Positions 40,506 through 48,400 of a stretch of DNA of 64,000 nt are shown here, in pieces (position 1 is the stretch's first letter; every line of letters begins with the position of its first letter). A program made the position numbers and the translations under genes. The notes below the pieces were generated by a model, which ran no database searches, was not told the DNA's origin, and worked only from the letters and a program-made list of their open reading frames with translations. The stretch comes from Achromobacter ruhlandii (lineage in GTDB: Bacteria > Pseudomonadota > Gammaproteobacteria > Burkholderiales > Burkholderiaceae_B): positions 372,001 through 436,000 of the forward strand of contig NZ_CADIJL010000003.1 in assembly GCF_902859695.1 (NCBI RefSeq), read 5' to 3'.

Positions 40506-41951
40506 TCAGACCAGGAAGAAGAACAGGGACGAGAACAGGCAGAGGTTCACCAGGATCACCGCCCAGCCGTTGTAGAGCATGTATTTGAGCTCGCCCGAGC
40601 GCGCCAGGCCCATCTGGCCGAACATGTCCGAGGTGGGGAACGGACCGAACCAGTCGATCTGCGAACTGCCCAGGATAACCGCCGTGGTGGCCGCGGGGCC
40701 GACGCCGGCGGCCGCCAGCAACGGGCCGAAGATCTTGGCGGTGAAGGTCATCTGCGCCACCGCCGCGCCGGGAATGTGGCCGATGACGTTGAACCACAGC
40801 ACGATGACGCACAGCATGGCGCCGCTGATGCCGGCCAGGTGCGGCTTGGCCAGCTCCAGCACGGCGTGGTAGGCGTTGAGCTGGTCCACCAGCACCAGCA
40901 CCGGGTTGAACAGCCAGAAGAGGAAGAAGATCCAGATCAGTTTGCCGGCGCCCGCGTACATCGCCTGCAGAATCGCGCGCGGACCCATGCCGCCGGCCAG
41001 CCCGGTGGTGGTGGCCAGCGCCACCATGACGATGATGGCGAAGGCATAACCCGCCTTGGCGAGCACGCCGACGATCGCCAGGAGAACGATGGTCAGGCAG
41101 AACGCCCACGCCGCCCGCACGGCGCTGCGCGAGGGGACCGCATCGAGGTCGAAGGCGGCCGCGCCGGCGCCGGCTTCGTCGTATTGGTGGCTGGCCTCGG
41201 TCTTTTTCTGGATGCGGCCCGACATGAACCAGCCGGCCAGCAGCGTCGCCACGGCCATCGGGATGCCCGCCACCATCAGGTACTGCGGATAGCTCAATCC
41301 GGTCAGGCCGGTCACCGTGACCACGTTGGGCGTGAAGGGGCCCAGCACCAGTCCGGCGGAGCCCGCGGTCTGGAACAGGGCGGCCACCGTGGGCGGCGAC
41401 AGGCGCACGGCGGCGGCGATCGGAATGACCACCGCGGCGATGATGGCGTTGCCGCCCGCCAGGGTGCCCAGGGCGCCGCAGATCAGGGTCGACGTCACCA
41501 TGATGCCCAGGCGCACGCGCACCTGGTTCGACAGGCCGATGCGGCGCACGATGGCGCGCACCATCTGTTCCGCCGCGCCGGTGCGCGCGGCGACCTCGCC
41601 CACGCCGGCGCCCAGCACGATGATCAGGCCGACCACCGCGATGAACGAGCCCAGCGATTCGGCCAGCAGCTTGCCCATGGCGATGGGCGTGGTGCCGGTC
41701 ATGATGGCGCCGAGCACGATGGCGGCGATGGTGGACAGCACGATGTCCACGCCCAGCAGCGCGATGATGGCGAACACCAGCACGGGCGTCAGGCCCCACA
41801 GGCTGGCCTGGCCCGGCATGGCGTAGTGGGTGTAAAGCGCGATGGCCAGTCCGACCAGGAATACCGCGATGGCGGCATTGCGCCGGCGCGGGTGCAGCGT
41901 GCCGCCGGCGGGCGGGCGAGGCGCCGCCGCCGTCTGTGCCAATGAGGTCAT
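40506..41951 (-). CDS. ion-transporter-superfamily permease (GntP/CitM/NhaC-like)
   Basis: A 481-residue membrane protein with about 11-12 hydrophobic helices and no signal peptide. Glycine- and asparagine-rich half-helices ([19 protein letters not shown] and [16 protein letters not shown]) occur in both halves, as in IT-superfamily anion/proton symporters. The exact family is uncertain: GntP-like, CitM-like or a short-chain acid permease. It is the first gene of the three-gene amidase operon. Upstream lie a LysR-type operator and what looks like a decayed LysR gene on the opposite strand. Confidence 0.75.
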   Translation of the reverse strand: MTSLAQTAAAPRPPAGGTLHPRRRNAAIAVFLVGLAIALYTHYAMPGQASLWGLTPVLVFAIIALLGVDIVLSTIAAIVLGAIMTGTTPIAMGKLLAESLGSFIAVVGLIIVLGAGVGEVAARTGAAEQMVRAIVRRIGLSNQVRVRLGIMVTSTLICGALGTLAGGNAIIAAVVIPIAAAVRLSPPTVAALFQTAGSAGLVLGPFTPNVVTVTGLTGLSYPQYLMVAGIPMAVATLLAGWFMSGRIQKKTEASHQYDEAGAGAAAFDLDAVPSRSAVRAAWAFCLTIVLLAIVGVLAKAGYAFAIIVMVALATTTGLAGGMGPRAILQAMYAGAGKLIWIFFLFWLFNPVLVLVDQLNAYHAVLELAKPHLAGISGAMLCVIVLWFNVIGHIPGAAVAQMTFTAKIFGPLLAAAGVGPAATTAVILGSSQIDWFGPFPTSDMFGQMGLARSGELKYMLYNGWAVILVNLCLFSSLFFFLV

Positions 41952-42169
41952 GTCTTCTCCGTCCCTATCATCTCTGTGGCCAGGCCGTGACGCGCTGCGC
42001 GTCCGGCGGTTGTCGGCCTATTGTTGTGATCCTGCCTTGCAATGTTGCAGGCATGGATGCCCAGCGGTCCAACGTCCAGGCCGCCGGGCCCCATCGGTGG
42101 GCCTGACGCTGGACGGTGAGAGTGTGGGCGCGGCGGGCGACAGGTTCAAATGAGTGGAGCGGGTGCGGC

Positions 42170-42186
42170 CATAACCAAAGGTTATG
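42170..42186. promoter_or_regulatory. LysR-type operator palindrome
   Basis: CATAACC-AAA-GGTTATG is a perfect 17-base palindrome containing the LysR ATAA-N7-TTAT (T-N11-A) pattern. It lies 218 bases before the permease start and next to a fragment resembling a LysR C-terminus, so it is probably the surviving binding site of the lost regulator. Confidence 0.6.
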
Positions 42187-42202
42187 CGTTCGGCGCGGTG
42201 GT

Positions 42203-42355
42203 ATCGCCGTCAGTGACCGCGACGTCATGCCGAAACGGTTGGCGGTGGAGGGCGAAGCGCGCGTCCGCGATCGCTGGCAGGCGGTGTTCCCGGACCTGCG
42301 CCGGTCGACGGCGGCCAGGGCGGCGATGGATTTCCTGGCGGCGCGCGCGGCAGGA
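42203..42355 (+). pseudogene. probable remnant of a LysR-family regulator (C-terminal end)
   Basis: In the gap 41952-42386, one forward frame reads VRDRWQAVFPDLRRSTAARA then MDFLAARA, which closely resembles the end of LysR-type regulators (WxxxHPDLRRTARVRALMDFLA). No helix-turn-helix or cofactor domain precedes it, and no start or ribosome site fits. The fragment begins within about 30 bases of the operator palindrome, as if almost the whole gene was deleted. It would have been divergent from the permease operon. The exact ends are approximate and the call rests on one short block. The rest of the gap shows nothing. Confidence 0.45.
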
Positions 42356-42386
42356 GCGCGCCTGCGCGCCGCAGGGCGTGGCGCCG

Positions 42387-42773
42387 CTATCGCTGGGGCG
42401 CTGCCGCGCCCTCGGCCAGCATCTCGCGCAGGCGGGCGCGGCGGCGTTCGAGGTCGGCGATCTGTCGTTCGACCGAGGCCAGTCGCTGGCGTTGCACCGC
42501 GGAGGTTTCCGGGCAGGCGGCCGCGCCTTCGATCATGCGCATGCAATCGGGAAAGCCCTGGATCTCGGCAAGGCTGAAGCCGGTCGCGATCAGGCGCTGG
42601 ATCTGCCGCACCTGGCCGATCGCCGCGGGCGCGAAGCTGCGGTAGCCGTTGTCGGCTCGGGTGCAGGTCAGCAGGCCGTGCGCGTCGTAATGGCGGATCG
42701 AGCGCAGGCTGGCGCCGGTGGCGCGGGCGAGGGCGCCGATCGACATCGGCTTGGCGGCGGGCTGGGGTGTCAT
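42387..42773 (-). CDS. MerR-family transcriptional regulator
   Basis: About 128 residues. The winged helix is at the start (MSIGALARATGASLRSIRHYDAHGLL) with the MerR wing NGYRSFAPAAIGQVRQIQ. The dimerisation coiled coil covers about residues 75-120. There is one Cys in GLLTC and another in PDCM, with a third in ACPET, but not the full mercury triad. It is divergent from an alpha/beta hydrolase gene 90 bases away, its likely target. An ATG at 42782 is an alternative start adding three residues. Confidence 0.88.
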   Translation of the reverse strand: MTPQPAAKPMSIGALARATGASLRSIRHYDAHGLLTCTRADNGYRSFAPAAIGQVRQIQRLIATGFSLAEIQGFPDCMRMIEGAAACPETSAVQRQRLASVERQIADLERRRARLREMLAEGAAAPQR

Positions 42774-42863
42774 GGCAAACATTCACGAAACGACCGCTTG
42801 ACTCTAACACCGGTGTGACGGTTGAGACTGTGATTCCCCTTTTGTCTTCCAGGAGTCAGTTCC

Positions 42864-43772
42864 ATGCCGGGCCGCCTGTTTTTCCGCTGCTTGCGCCACC
42901 TGCTGGTGGCCGTCGCCCTGCTGTCGACGAACGCCTTGGCGTTTGCCGACAGCCGTCAGTACACCGCCGTCGCGCCGGATGGCGTGACCCTTGCCATCCA
43001 GGAGGCCGGCGATCCGGCCGGCCCCGCCATCGTGTTCATCCACGGTCTGCTGGGCAGCCGCCTCAGCTGGGAGGCGCAGTTGTCCAGCCCGTTGTTGCAG
43101 CGCTATCGCCTGATCACCTACGACCTGCGCGGCCATGGCCAGTCCGGCAAGCCGACCGCGCCGCTGGCCTACACCGACGGACGCCGCTGGGCCGACGACC
43201 TGGCGACCGTGATCGCGGCCTCGGGCGCGCGCCGGCCGGTGCTGGTGGGGTGGTCGCTGGGCGCGGCCGTGACCACCAACTACCTGGCCGCGCATGGCGA
43301 CGCGGACATTGCCGGCGCGGTCTACGTCGGGGGCGTGATCGAACTGCAGGCCGGCCAGATCGCGTCGCACCCGGCGGTGTATCGCGGCATGGCGTCGGCC
43401 GACCTGAAGACGCACCTGGATGCCGAGCGCGCCTTTCTGGCGCTGTGCTTCGCGACGCAGCCGGACGCGGCCACGTTCGAACGCCTGTTGGCCAATGCCG
43501 CCCTGGCCTCGTCCGAGATGCAGGCCGCGGTGCCGGCCATGACGATCGCGGCGCGCGAAGGGTTGGGCGCGATGCACAAGCCGCTGTGGCTCATCTATGG
43601 CGCGCGCGATGCGCTGGTGCGCGCCGTGCCGTCGATGGAACGGGCCCGGCAACTGAATCCGCGCCTGCGGACCACGCTGTATGCGACGGCGGGACACGCG
43701 CCGTTCGTGGAAGAGGCCGAGCGGTTCAACCGGGACCTGGCGGCCTTCGTCGACGCGGCCGCCAGGCGCTGA
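42864..43772 (+). CDS. exported alpha/beta hydrolase
   Basis: A 302-residue alpha/beta-fold hydrolase with an N-terminal signal peptide (hydrophobic LLVAVALLSTNALAFA, cleavage near residue 29). The triad is Ser131 in the elbow GWSLG, Asp249 (YGARDAL) and His278 (AGHAPFVEE). The oxyanion HG is in FIHGLLGS. It probably hydrolyses an ester or lactone in the periplasm. A divergent MerR-type gene suggests inducible control by its substrate. The substrate is unknown. Confidence 0.88.
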   Translation: MPGRLFFRCLRHLLVAVALLSTNALAFADSRQYTAVAPDGVTLAIQEAGDPAGPAIVFIHGLLGSRLSWEAQLSSPLLQRYRLITYDLRGHGQSGKPTAPLAYTDGRRWADDLATVIAASGARRPVLVGWSLGAAVTTNYLAAHGDADIAGAVYVGGVIELQAGQIASHPAVYRGMASADLKTHLDAERAFLALCFATQPDAATFERLLANAALASSEMQAAVPAMTIAAREGLGAMHKPLWLIYGARDALVRAVPSMERARQLNPRLRTTLYATAGHAPFVEEAERFNRDLAAFVDAAARR

Positions 43773-43820
43773 CGTTCGCGGTGCGCGGAGGCCGTCGGCC
43801 GCGGGCGGGCGCGGATCGGC

Positions 43821-44255
43821 TCAAGCGCCGGGAGATGGCGTGGATCGCTTGGTGGGCCGGGTGGGGAAGTCGCCCGGCGTGCTGCCTTCGTCGTCCACCG
43901 TGAGGCCGCCGCCGGAAGTGATGCCGCGGGCGATCTCGTCGGCGGATTTGCCGGCAAAGCCGTGTTCGCCAGCGACGATGCGGAAGCTGTCGCCTTCCAG
44001 CGGGCTTTGCAGCGTGGCCGAGGAAAGCAGCACGCCATTCGAGCGCAGCTGGATGCGTTTGCCGACGCGGTCGCGGGTGAAGTTGGCCAGGGCCTGGCGG
44101 CTGTCGGGGTGCAGCACCACGTCGACGTAGCGCATCGACGTCTGCGGGTCGATACCGGCGGTGGCCTTCTCCGCCCGCAGGGCCACGCTTTCGGCGTGGG
44201 TTGCGGCGGCGGCCAGCAGCAGGGCGGCGCAGGCGAGGGATCGGAAAGCGGTCAT
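43821..44255 (-). CDS. small exported protein with a SecD P1-head-like segment
   Basis: A 144-residue protein with a signal peptide at residues 1-21 (ALLLAAAATHA). The core VDVVLHPDSRQALANFTRDR then VGKRIQLRSNGVLLSSATLQ follows the strand-helix-strand pattern of the SecD/SecDF P1 head (the VGKRxAIVLDGxVxSAP region). There are no membrane helices after the signal peptide. The C-terminal tail is Thr/Pro-rich. It resembles in plan the lipoprotein at 31156-31719. Function is unknown. Confidence 0.7.
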   Translation of the reverse strand: MTAFRSLACAALLLAAAATHAESVALRAEKATAGIDPQTSMRYVDVVLHPDSRQALANFTRDRVGKRIQLRSNGVLLSSATLQSPLEGDSFRIVAGEHGFAGKSADEIARGITSGGGLTVDDEGSTPGDFPTRPTKRSTPSPGA

Positions 44256-44449
44256 GGGCGGGCTCCGGGTGGCGGGCGGATCGATGACGGCATCCTAGCC
44301 CGATCGGCGCCGGCGCATATTACGACTTGTATGCGAACGCTGGCATTGCCCGCCGCCGGTCACGGTTTGGCGATTCCTGTCTGGCCGCTAATATGGCGGC
44401 TCGATGAACGCTCCCGGCCGTGACCGGCCGCCCCGAGGAAACCCCCGCC

Positions 44450-44896
44450 ATGAAACCGTCCGCCCCCTGGTTCCTGTCCTGCCTGCTGTTGGCGGGCGCC
44501 GCCCATGCGGGCTCGGCGCCGGCCGAGTTGTCGTGTGTTTCGGAAAGCGGCAAGGTGGCGCTGCGAGGCACCATCCCGTCGCCGTCGTCCGAGGAACTCA
44601 GCCTGACGCTGACGTACGGCAACGCCAAGCAGGCTTTTGATTCGGGCGATGATCCGGCCTACGTGGTGTCGGATTTCCCGCTGGGCGTGTTCACGCTGGT
44701 CGCGCCGGACGACACCTGGCCGCTGACGCTGTATGCGTTGCCGGCCACCGTTGCGGTCAAGAAGGTCGCCAATGGCGATATCGCGGGCACCTTCCAGGCC
44801 AAGCTGACCGGGCCGCGTCCGGGGGGAACGACCGCTTCGGGAATGGGCAACCCGCTCACGGCGATCCTGAATTGCGATTACCGGTATTCGCTGTAG
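44450..44896 (+). CDS. hypothetical exported protein
   Basis: A 148-residue protein with a signal peptide (residues 1-20, WFLSCLLLAGAAHA) and a beta-rich mature part with two cysteines (SCVSES near the start and LNCDYRY near the end) that could form a disulfide. A GAGGAA ribosome site precedes the ATG at 44450; an upstream in-frame start adds ten residues without support. I do not recognise the family. The preceding 194 bases are divergent promoter space shared with the small exported protein gene. Confidence 0.75.
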   Translation: MKPSAPWFLSCLLLAGAAHAGSAPAELSCVSESGKVALRGTIPSPSSEELSLTLTYGNAKQAFDSGDDPAYVVSDFPLGVFTLVAPDDTWPLTLYALPATVAVKKVANGDIAGTFQAKLTGPRPGGTTASGMGNPLTAILNCDYRYSL

Positions 44897-44966
44897 CGGC
44901 CGGCGCCCGGTAGCCGCGCCGGGGCGCGGGCCGCCCCATCGGGTAATCCCGCTACCGGGGATTTCG

Positions 44967-44999
44967 GCAAAATTTGTATGATGACCCTATGAATTTTGC
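44967..44999. promoter_or_regulatory. inverted repeat at the otn operon promoter
   Basis: GCAAAATT (44967-44974) and AATTTTGC (44992-44999) are exact inverted repeats around TATGAT (44978-44983), a -10-like box. The AT-rich site stands out here and is a candidate operator for the nearby FadR-type regulator. Confidence 0.45.
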
Positions 45000-45012
45000 G
45001 AGGGAGATCCGC

Positions 45013-45066
45013 ATGCCGCAAGTCGTTTTCGTCGCCCGTGGCCGTCTCGCGGGCGGCGCCCGATGA
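45013..45066 (+). CDS. 17-codon leader frame coupled to otnC
   Basis: ATG at 45013 has a good ribosome site (GAGGGAGA) and runs 17 codons ([17 protein letters not shown]) to a TGA overlapping the otnC ATG. otnC itself has no clear ribosome site. A start at 44989 in the same frame is also possible. Either a coupling leader peptide or a remnant of an older upstream gene. Confidence 0.35.
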   Translation: MPQVVFVARGRLAGGAR

Positions 45067-45701
45067 CGCCGGAAGCCCGTATCCGCGAGGAAATCTGCAC
45101 GGTCGGCGCCAGCCTCTACCAACGCGGCTACACCGTCGGCGCGGCAGGCAACATCAGCGCGCGGCTCGATGACGGCTGGCTGATCACCCCCACCGATGCC
45201 TGCCTGGGCCGGCTCGATCCGGCCGAACTGGCCAAGGTCGATCTGGCCGGCAACCACGTCTCGGGCGGCACACCGTCCAAGACCCTGGCGCTGCACCAGG
45301 GCATCTACCAGGCCGACCCGGCCACGCGCGGCGTGGTGCATACGCATTCGACTCATCTGGTGGCGTTGACGCTGGCGGGAGTCTGGCGCCAGGACGAAGT
45401 GCTGCCGCCGATCACGCCCTATCAGGTGATGAAGGTCGGCCGCATTCCCCTGATTCCCTATCGGCGTCCCGGCGACCCGGCGGCGGCCGCGCAGGTGGCG
45501 GCGTTGGCCGCCCAGGTGCGCGGGGTGCTGTTCGAGCGCCTGGGGCCGGTGGTGTGGGAGCGTTCGGTGTCGCACGCCTCCTACGCGTTGGAGGAACTGG
45601 AGGAAACCGCGCGCCTGTGGCTGATGGCCCAGCCGCGCCCCGCCCCCTTGTCCGAGGCCGCCATCGACGAACTGCGCGCCGTGTTCGGTGCGCGCTACTG
45701 A
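45063..45701 (+). CDS. otnC: 3-oxo-tetronate 4-phosphate decarboxylase OtnC (class II aldolase family)
   Basis: A 212-residue class II aldolase/adducin-fold enzyme. The metal-binding histidines are in [12 protein letters not shown], with [15 protein letters not shown] near the N-terminus. In the acid-sugar pathway it decarboxylates 3-oxo-tetronate 4-phosphate to dihydroxyacetone phosphate. The assignment is driven by context: otnI, denD, ltnD and otnK follow directly. By itself the sequence could be any small class II aldolase. It is the first gene of the operon. Confidence 0.88.
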   Translation: MTPEARIREEICTVGASLYQRGYTVGAAGNISARLDDGWLITPTDACLGRLDPAELAKVDLAGNHVSGGTPSKTLALHQGIYQADPATRGVVHTHSTHLVALTLAGVWRQDEVLPPITPYQVMKVGRIPLIPYRRPGDPAAAAQVAALAAQVRGVLFERLGPVVWERSVSHASYALEELEETARLWLMAQPRPAPLSEAAIDELRAVFGARY

Positions 45702-45732
45702 CCCGCGCCCACCTCAACCCGAAGGAGCCGAC

Positions 45733-46524
45733 ATGCCGCGCCTGGCCGCGAACCTGAGCATGATGTACGCGGAGCACCCGTTTTTGGAGCGATTCGCCGC
45801 CGCCGCGCGCGACGGCTTCCAGGGCGTGGAGTTCCTGTTTCCCTACGATCATCCGGCCGCGGAAATCCGCGCGCGCCTGGACAGCCACGGACTGGCGCAG
45901 GCGCTGTTCAACGCGCCGCCGGGCGACTGGGCCGGCGGCGAGCGCGGGATCGCCGCGTTGCCGGGCCGCGAGGACGAGTTCCGCCGCGGACTGGACCGGG
46001 CGCTGGAGTACGCGACGGCCTTGGGCAATCGCAGCCTGCATGTGATGGCCGGGCTGGTCCCCGCCGGGCAGGACCGCGCCGCGCATCGCCAGGTGTATCT
46101 GCGCAACCTGGAACTCGCCGCGCGCGTTGCCGCCACGGCCGGCGTGACCATCCTGATCGAGCCGATCAATCCGCGCGACATGCCGGGCTATTTCCTGACG
46201 CGCCAGGACGAGGCCCAGGCGATCCGCGCCGAAGTCGGCGCCGACAACCTGCGGGTGCAGTTCGATTGCTACCACTGCCAGATCGTCGAGGGCGACCTGG
46301 CGGTGAAGCTGCGCCGCGACATGCCGGGCATCGGCCATATCCAGATCGCCGGCGTGCCGGATCGCCACGAGCCCGACCTGGGTGAACTGAACTACCCGTA
46401 TCTGCTGGCGCTGGTCGACGCGCTGGGCTACACGGGCTGGATCGGCTGCGAGTACCGGCCCGCGGGCGACACCACGGCGGGACTGGGCTGGGCCAGCCCC
46501 TATCTCGCGGGAGGCGGGCGATGA
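45733..46524 (+). CDS. otnI: 2-oxo-tetronate isomerase OtnI
   Basis: A 263-residue TIM-barrel isomerase of the hydroxypyruvate-isomerase family. [19 protein letters not shown] starts the barrel. The catalytic glutamates are in [15 protein letters not shown] and [12 protein letters not shown], and the metal histidine is in YHCQIVEGD. It interconverts 2-oxo- and 3-oxo-tetronates. A strong GAAGGAG precedes the ATG. It overlaps denD by four bases. A paralogue lies at 56302-57087. Confidence 0.92.
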   Translation: MPRLAANLSMMYAEHPFLERFAAAARDGFQGVEFLFPYDHPAAEIRARLDSHGLAQALFNAPPGDWAGGERGIAALPGREDEFRRGLDRALEYATALGNRSLHVMAGLVPAGQDRAAHRQVYLRNLELAARVAATAGVTILIEPINPRDMPGYFLTRQDEAQAIRAEVGADNLRVQFDCYHCQIVEGDLAVKLRRDMPGIGHIQIAGVPDRHEPDLGELNYPYLLALVDALGYTGWIGCEYRPAGDTTAGLGWASPYLAGGGR

Positions 46525-47498
46525 AGATACTGATCACCGGCGGCGCTGGTTTCCTGGGCCAGCGCCTGGCGCGCAAGCTGCTGGAGCAAGGCCGCCTGTC
46601 GCTGGACGGCGAGCGCGCGCCCATCACCCAGATCGACCTGCTCGACGTCACCCGGACCGATGCCATCAACGACACGCGGGTGCGGTCGATCGAAGGCGAC
46701 GTCGCGGATCCGGCCTGCCTGCAGGCCCTGATCGGCGCCGATACGGCGGTGATCTTCCACCTGGCGGCCATCGTCAGCGGTCAGGCCGAATCCGATTTCG
46801 ACCTGGGCATGCGCATCAACCTGGATGCCTCGCGCGCGCTGCTGGAGGCGTGCCGCCAGCGCGGCCATCGGCCGCGGGTGGTGTTCACCAGTTCGGTGGC
46901 GGTGTACGGCGGGGCGTTGCCGGAAACGGTGCGCGACGACACCGCGCTCAATCCGCAATCTTCGTATGGCACGCAAAAGGCGATCGCCGAACTGCTGCTG
47001 GCCGACTACACGCGCCGCGGCTTCGTCGACGGCCGGGCGTTGCGCCTGCCCACGATCAGCGTGCGTCCGGGCCGGCCCAACGCGGCGGCCTCGTCGTTCG
47101 CCAGCGGCATCATCCGCGAACCGCTCAATGGCGAACCGGCGACCTGCCCGGTGGCCGCCGATACGCGTCTGTGGCTGTTGTCGCCGCGCCGCGCGGTGCA
47201 GGCGCTGATCGCCGGCTGCGAACTGGATGCGGGGGCGGTGGCGGATCGCCGGCCCATCAACCTGCCAGGGGTATCGGTGACCGCGGCGGAGATGGTGCGG
47301 GCCTTGCGCGAAATCGCGGGCGACGCGGTGGCCGACCGCGTCGGCTGGCAGGCCGATGCGCGGGTGCAGGCCATCGTCGGCAGCTGGCCGGGGCGTTGGG
47401 ATACCGCGCGCGCGGCGGACCTGGGTTTGGCGGGTGACGGCGATTTCGCCGAAATCATCCGCGCCTATATCAGTGACGACTTGCGGGGGAAGGTATGA
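46521..47498 (+). CDS. denD: D-erythronate dehydrogenase DenD
   Basis: A 325-residue short-chain dehydrogenase of the NAD-dependent epimerase type. The N-terminal [14 protein letters not shown] binds NAD. The catalytic Tyr-x3-Lys is in [13 protein letters not shown], and the serine is in [12 protein letters not shown]. It oxidises D-erythronate to 2-oxo-tetronate. Start and stop overlap otnI and ltnD by four bases each. Context and the family pattern support DenD over a sugar-nucleotide epimerase. Confidence 0.9.
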   Translation: MKILITGGAGFLGQRLARKLLEQGRLSLDGERAPITQIDLLDVTRTDAINDTRVRSIEGDVADPACLQALIGADTAVIFHLAAIVSGQAESDFDLGMRINLDASRALLEACRQRGHRPRVVFTSSVAVYGGALPETVRDDTALNPQSSYGTQKAIAELLLADYTRRGFVDGRALRLPTISVRPGRPNAAASSFASGIIREPLNGEPATCPVAADTRLWLLSPRRAVQALIAGCELDAGAVADRRPINLPGVSVTAAEMVRALREIAGDAVADRVGWQADARVQAIVGSWPGRWDTARAADLGLAGDGDFAEIIRAYISDDLRGKV

Positions 47499-48400
47499 GC
47501 CAGTCCAACGAAGCGCGCGCGGTCGGTGTGATCGGCCTCGGGGCGATGGGCGCGGGCATCGCGCAGAGCCTGCGGCGCGGCGGGTGCCGGGTGCATGCCT
47601 ATGACATCCGGCCCGGCGTCGCGGCGGCATTCGCGGAACAGGGGGGCGTGGCTTGCGAGACGCTGGCGGATATGGCCGCCGCCTGCGACGTCGTGGTCAG
47701 CGTGGTGGTGAACGCGCAGCAGACCGAAAGCGTGCTGTTTGGCGAAGGCGGCATTGCCACCGCCCTGCGGCCCGGCAGCGTGTTCGTGATGTGCTCGACG
47801 GTGGACCCGGCCTGGTCGAGCGCGCTGGAGTCGCGCCTGGCCGCGCAGGGCATCCACTACCTGGACGCGCCGATCTCCGGCGGCGCCGCCAAGGCCGCCG
47901 CGGGCCAGATGACCATGATGACCGCCGGCGCCCCGGCCGCCTACGCCGCCTGCGGCAACGTGCTGGAGGCCATGGCGGGCAAGGTCTACCGCTTGGGCGA
48001 GCGCGCCGGCGCGGGCAGCAAGGTCAAGATCATCAATCAGCTGCTGGCCGGCGTGCACATCGCCGTCGCGGCCGAGGCCATGGCGTTGGGCCTGCGCGAA
48101 GGGGTCGACGCCGCTGCCTTGTACGAGGTGATCACCCACAGCGCCGGCAACAGCTGGATGTTCGAGAACCGCATGGCGCACGTGCTGGCGGGCGACTACA
48201 CGCCGCTGTCGGCGGTGGACATCTTCGTGAAGGACCTGGGGCTGGTGCTGGACACCGCGCGCCACAGCAGGTTTCCGCTGCCGCTGGCGTCCACCGCGCA
48301 CCAGATGTTCATGCAGGCGTCGGCTGCCGGGCACGGGCGCGAGGACGACAGCGCGGTCATCAAGATCTTTCCCGGAATCACCCTGCCGGAGTCCGCATGA
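47495..48400 (+). CDS. ltnD: L-threonate dehydrogenase LtnD
   Basis: A 301-residue beta-hydroxyacid dehydrogenase. NAD is bound by IGLGAMGAGIAQSLRRGG. The substrate signature is LDAPISGGAAKAAAGQ, and the catalytic lysine is in AGSKVKIINQLLAG. It oxidises L-threonate to 2-oxo-tetronate. Tetronate-family context distinguishes it from generic hydroxyisobutyrate dehydrogenase. It overlaps denD and otnK by four bases each. Confidence 0.92.
   Translation: MSQSNEARAVGVIGLGAMGAGIAQSLRRGGCRVHAYDIRPGVAAAFAEQGGVACETLADMAAACDVVVSVVVNAQQTESVLFGEGGIATALRPGSVFVMCSTVDPAWSSALESRLAAQGIHYLDAPISGGAAKAAAGQMTMMTAGAPAAYAACGNVLEAMAGKVYRLGERAGAGSKVKIINQLLAGVHIAVAAEAMALGLREGVDAAALYEVITHSAGNSWMFENRMAHVLAGDYTPLSAVDIFVKDLGLVLDTARHSRFPLPLASTAHQMFMQASAAGHGREDDSAVIKIFPGITLPESA

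Noticed and set aside
42116-42577. A 153-codon forward frame between the permease and MerR genes as a functional gene
   Set aside because: It starts with GTG without a ribosome site, runs through the operator palindrome and into the MerR gene on the other strand; only a short middle block looks like protein, which I treat as a LysR remnant.
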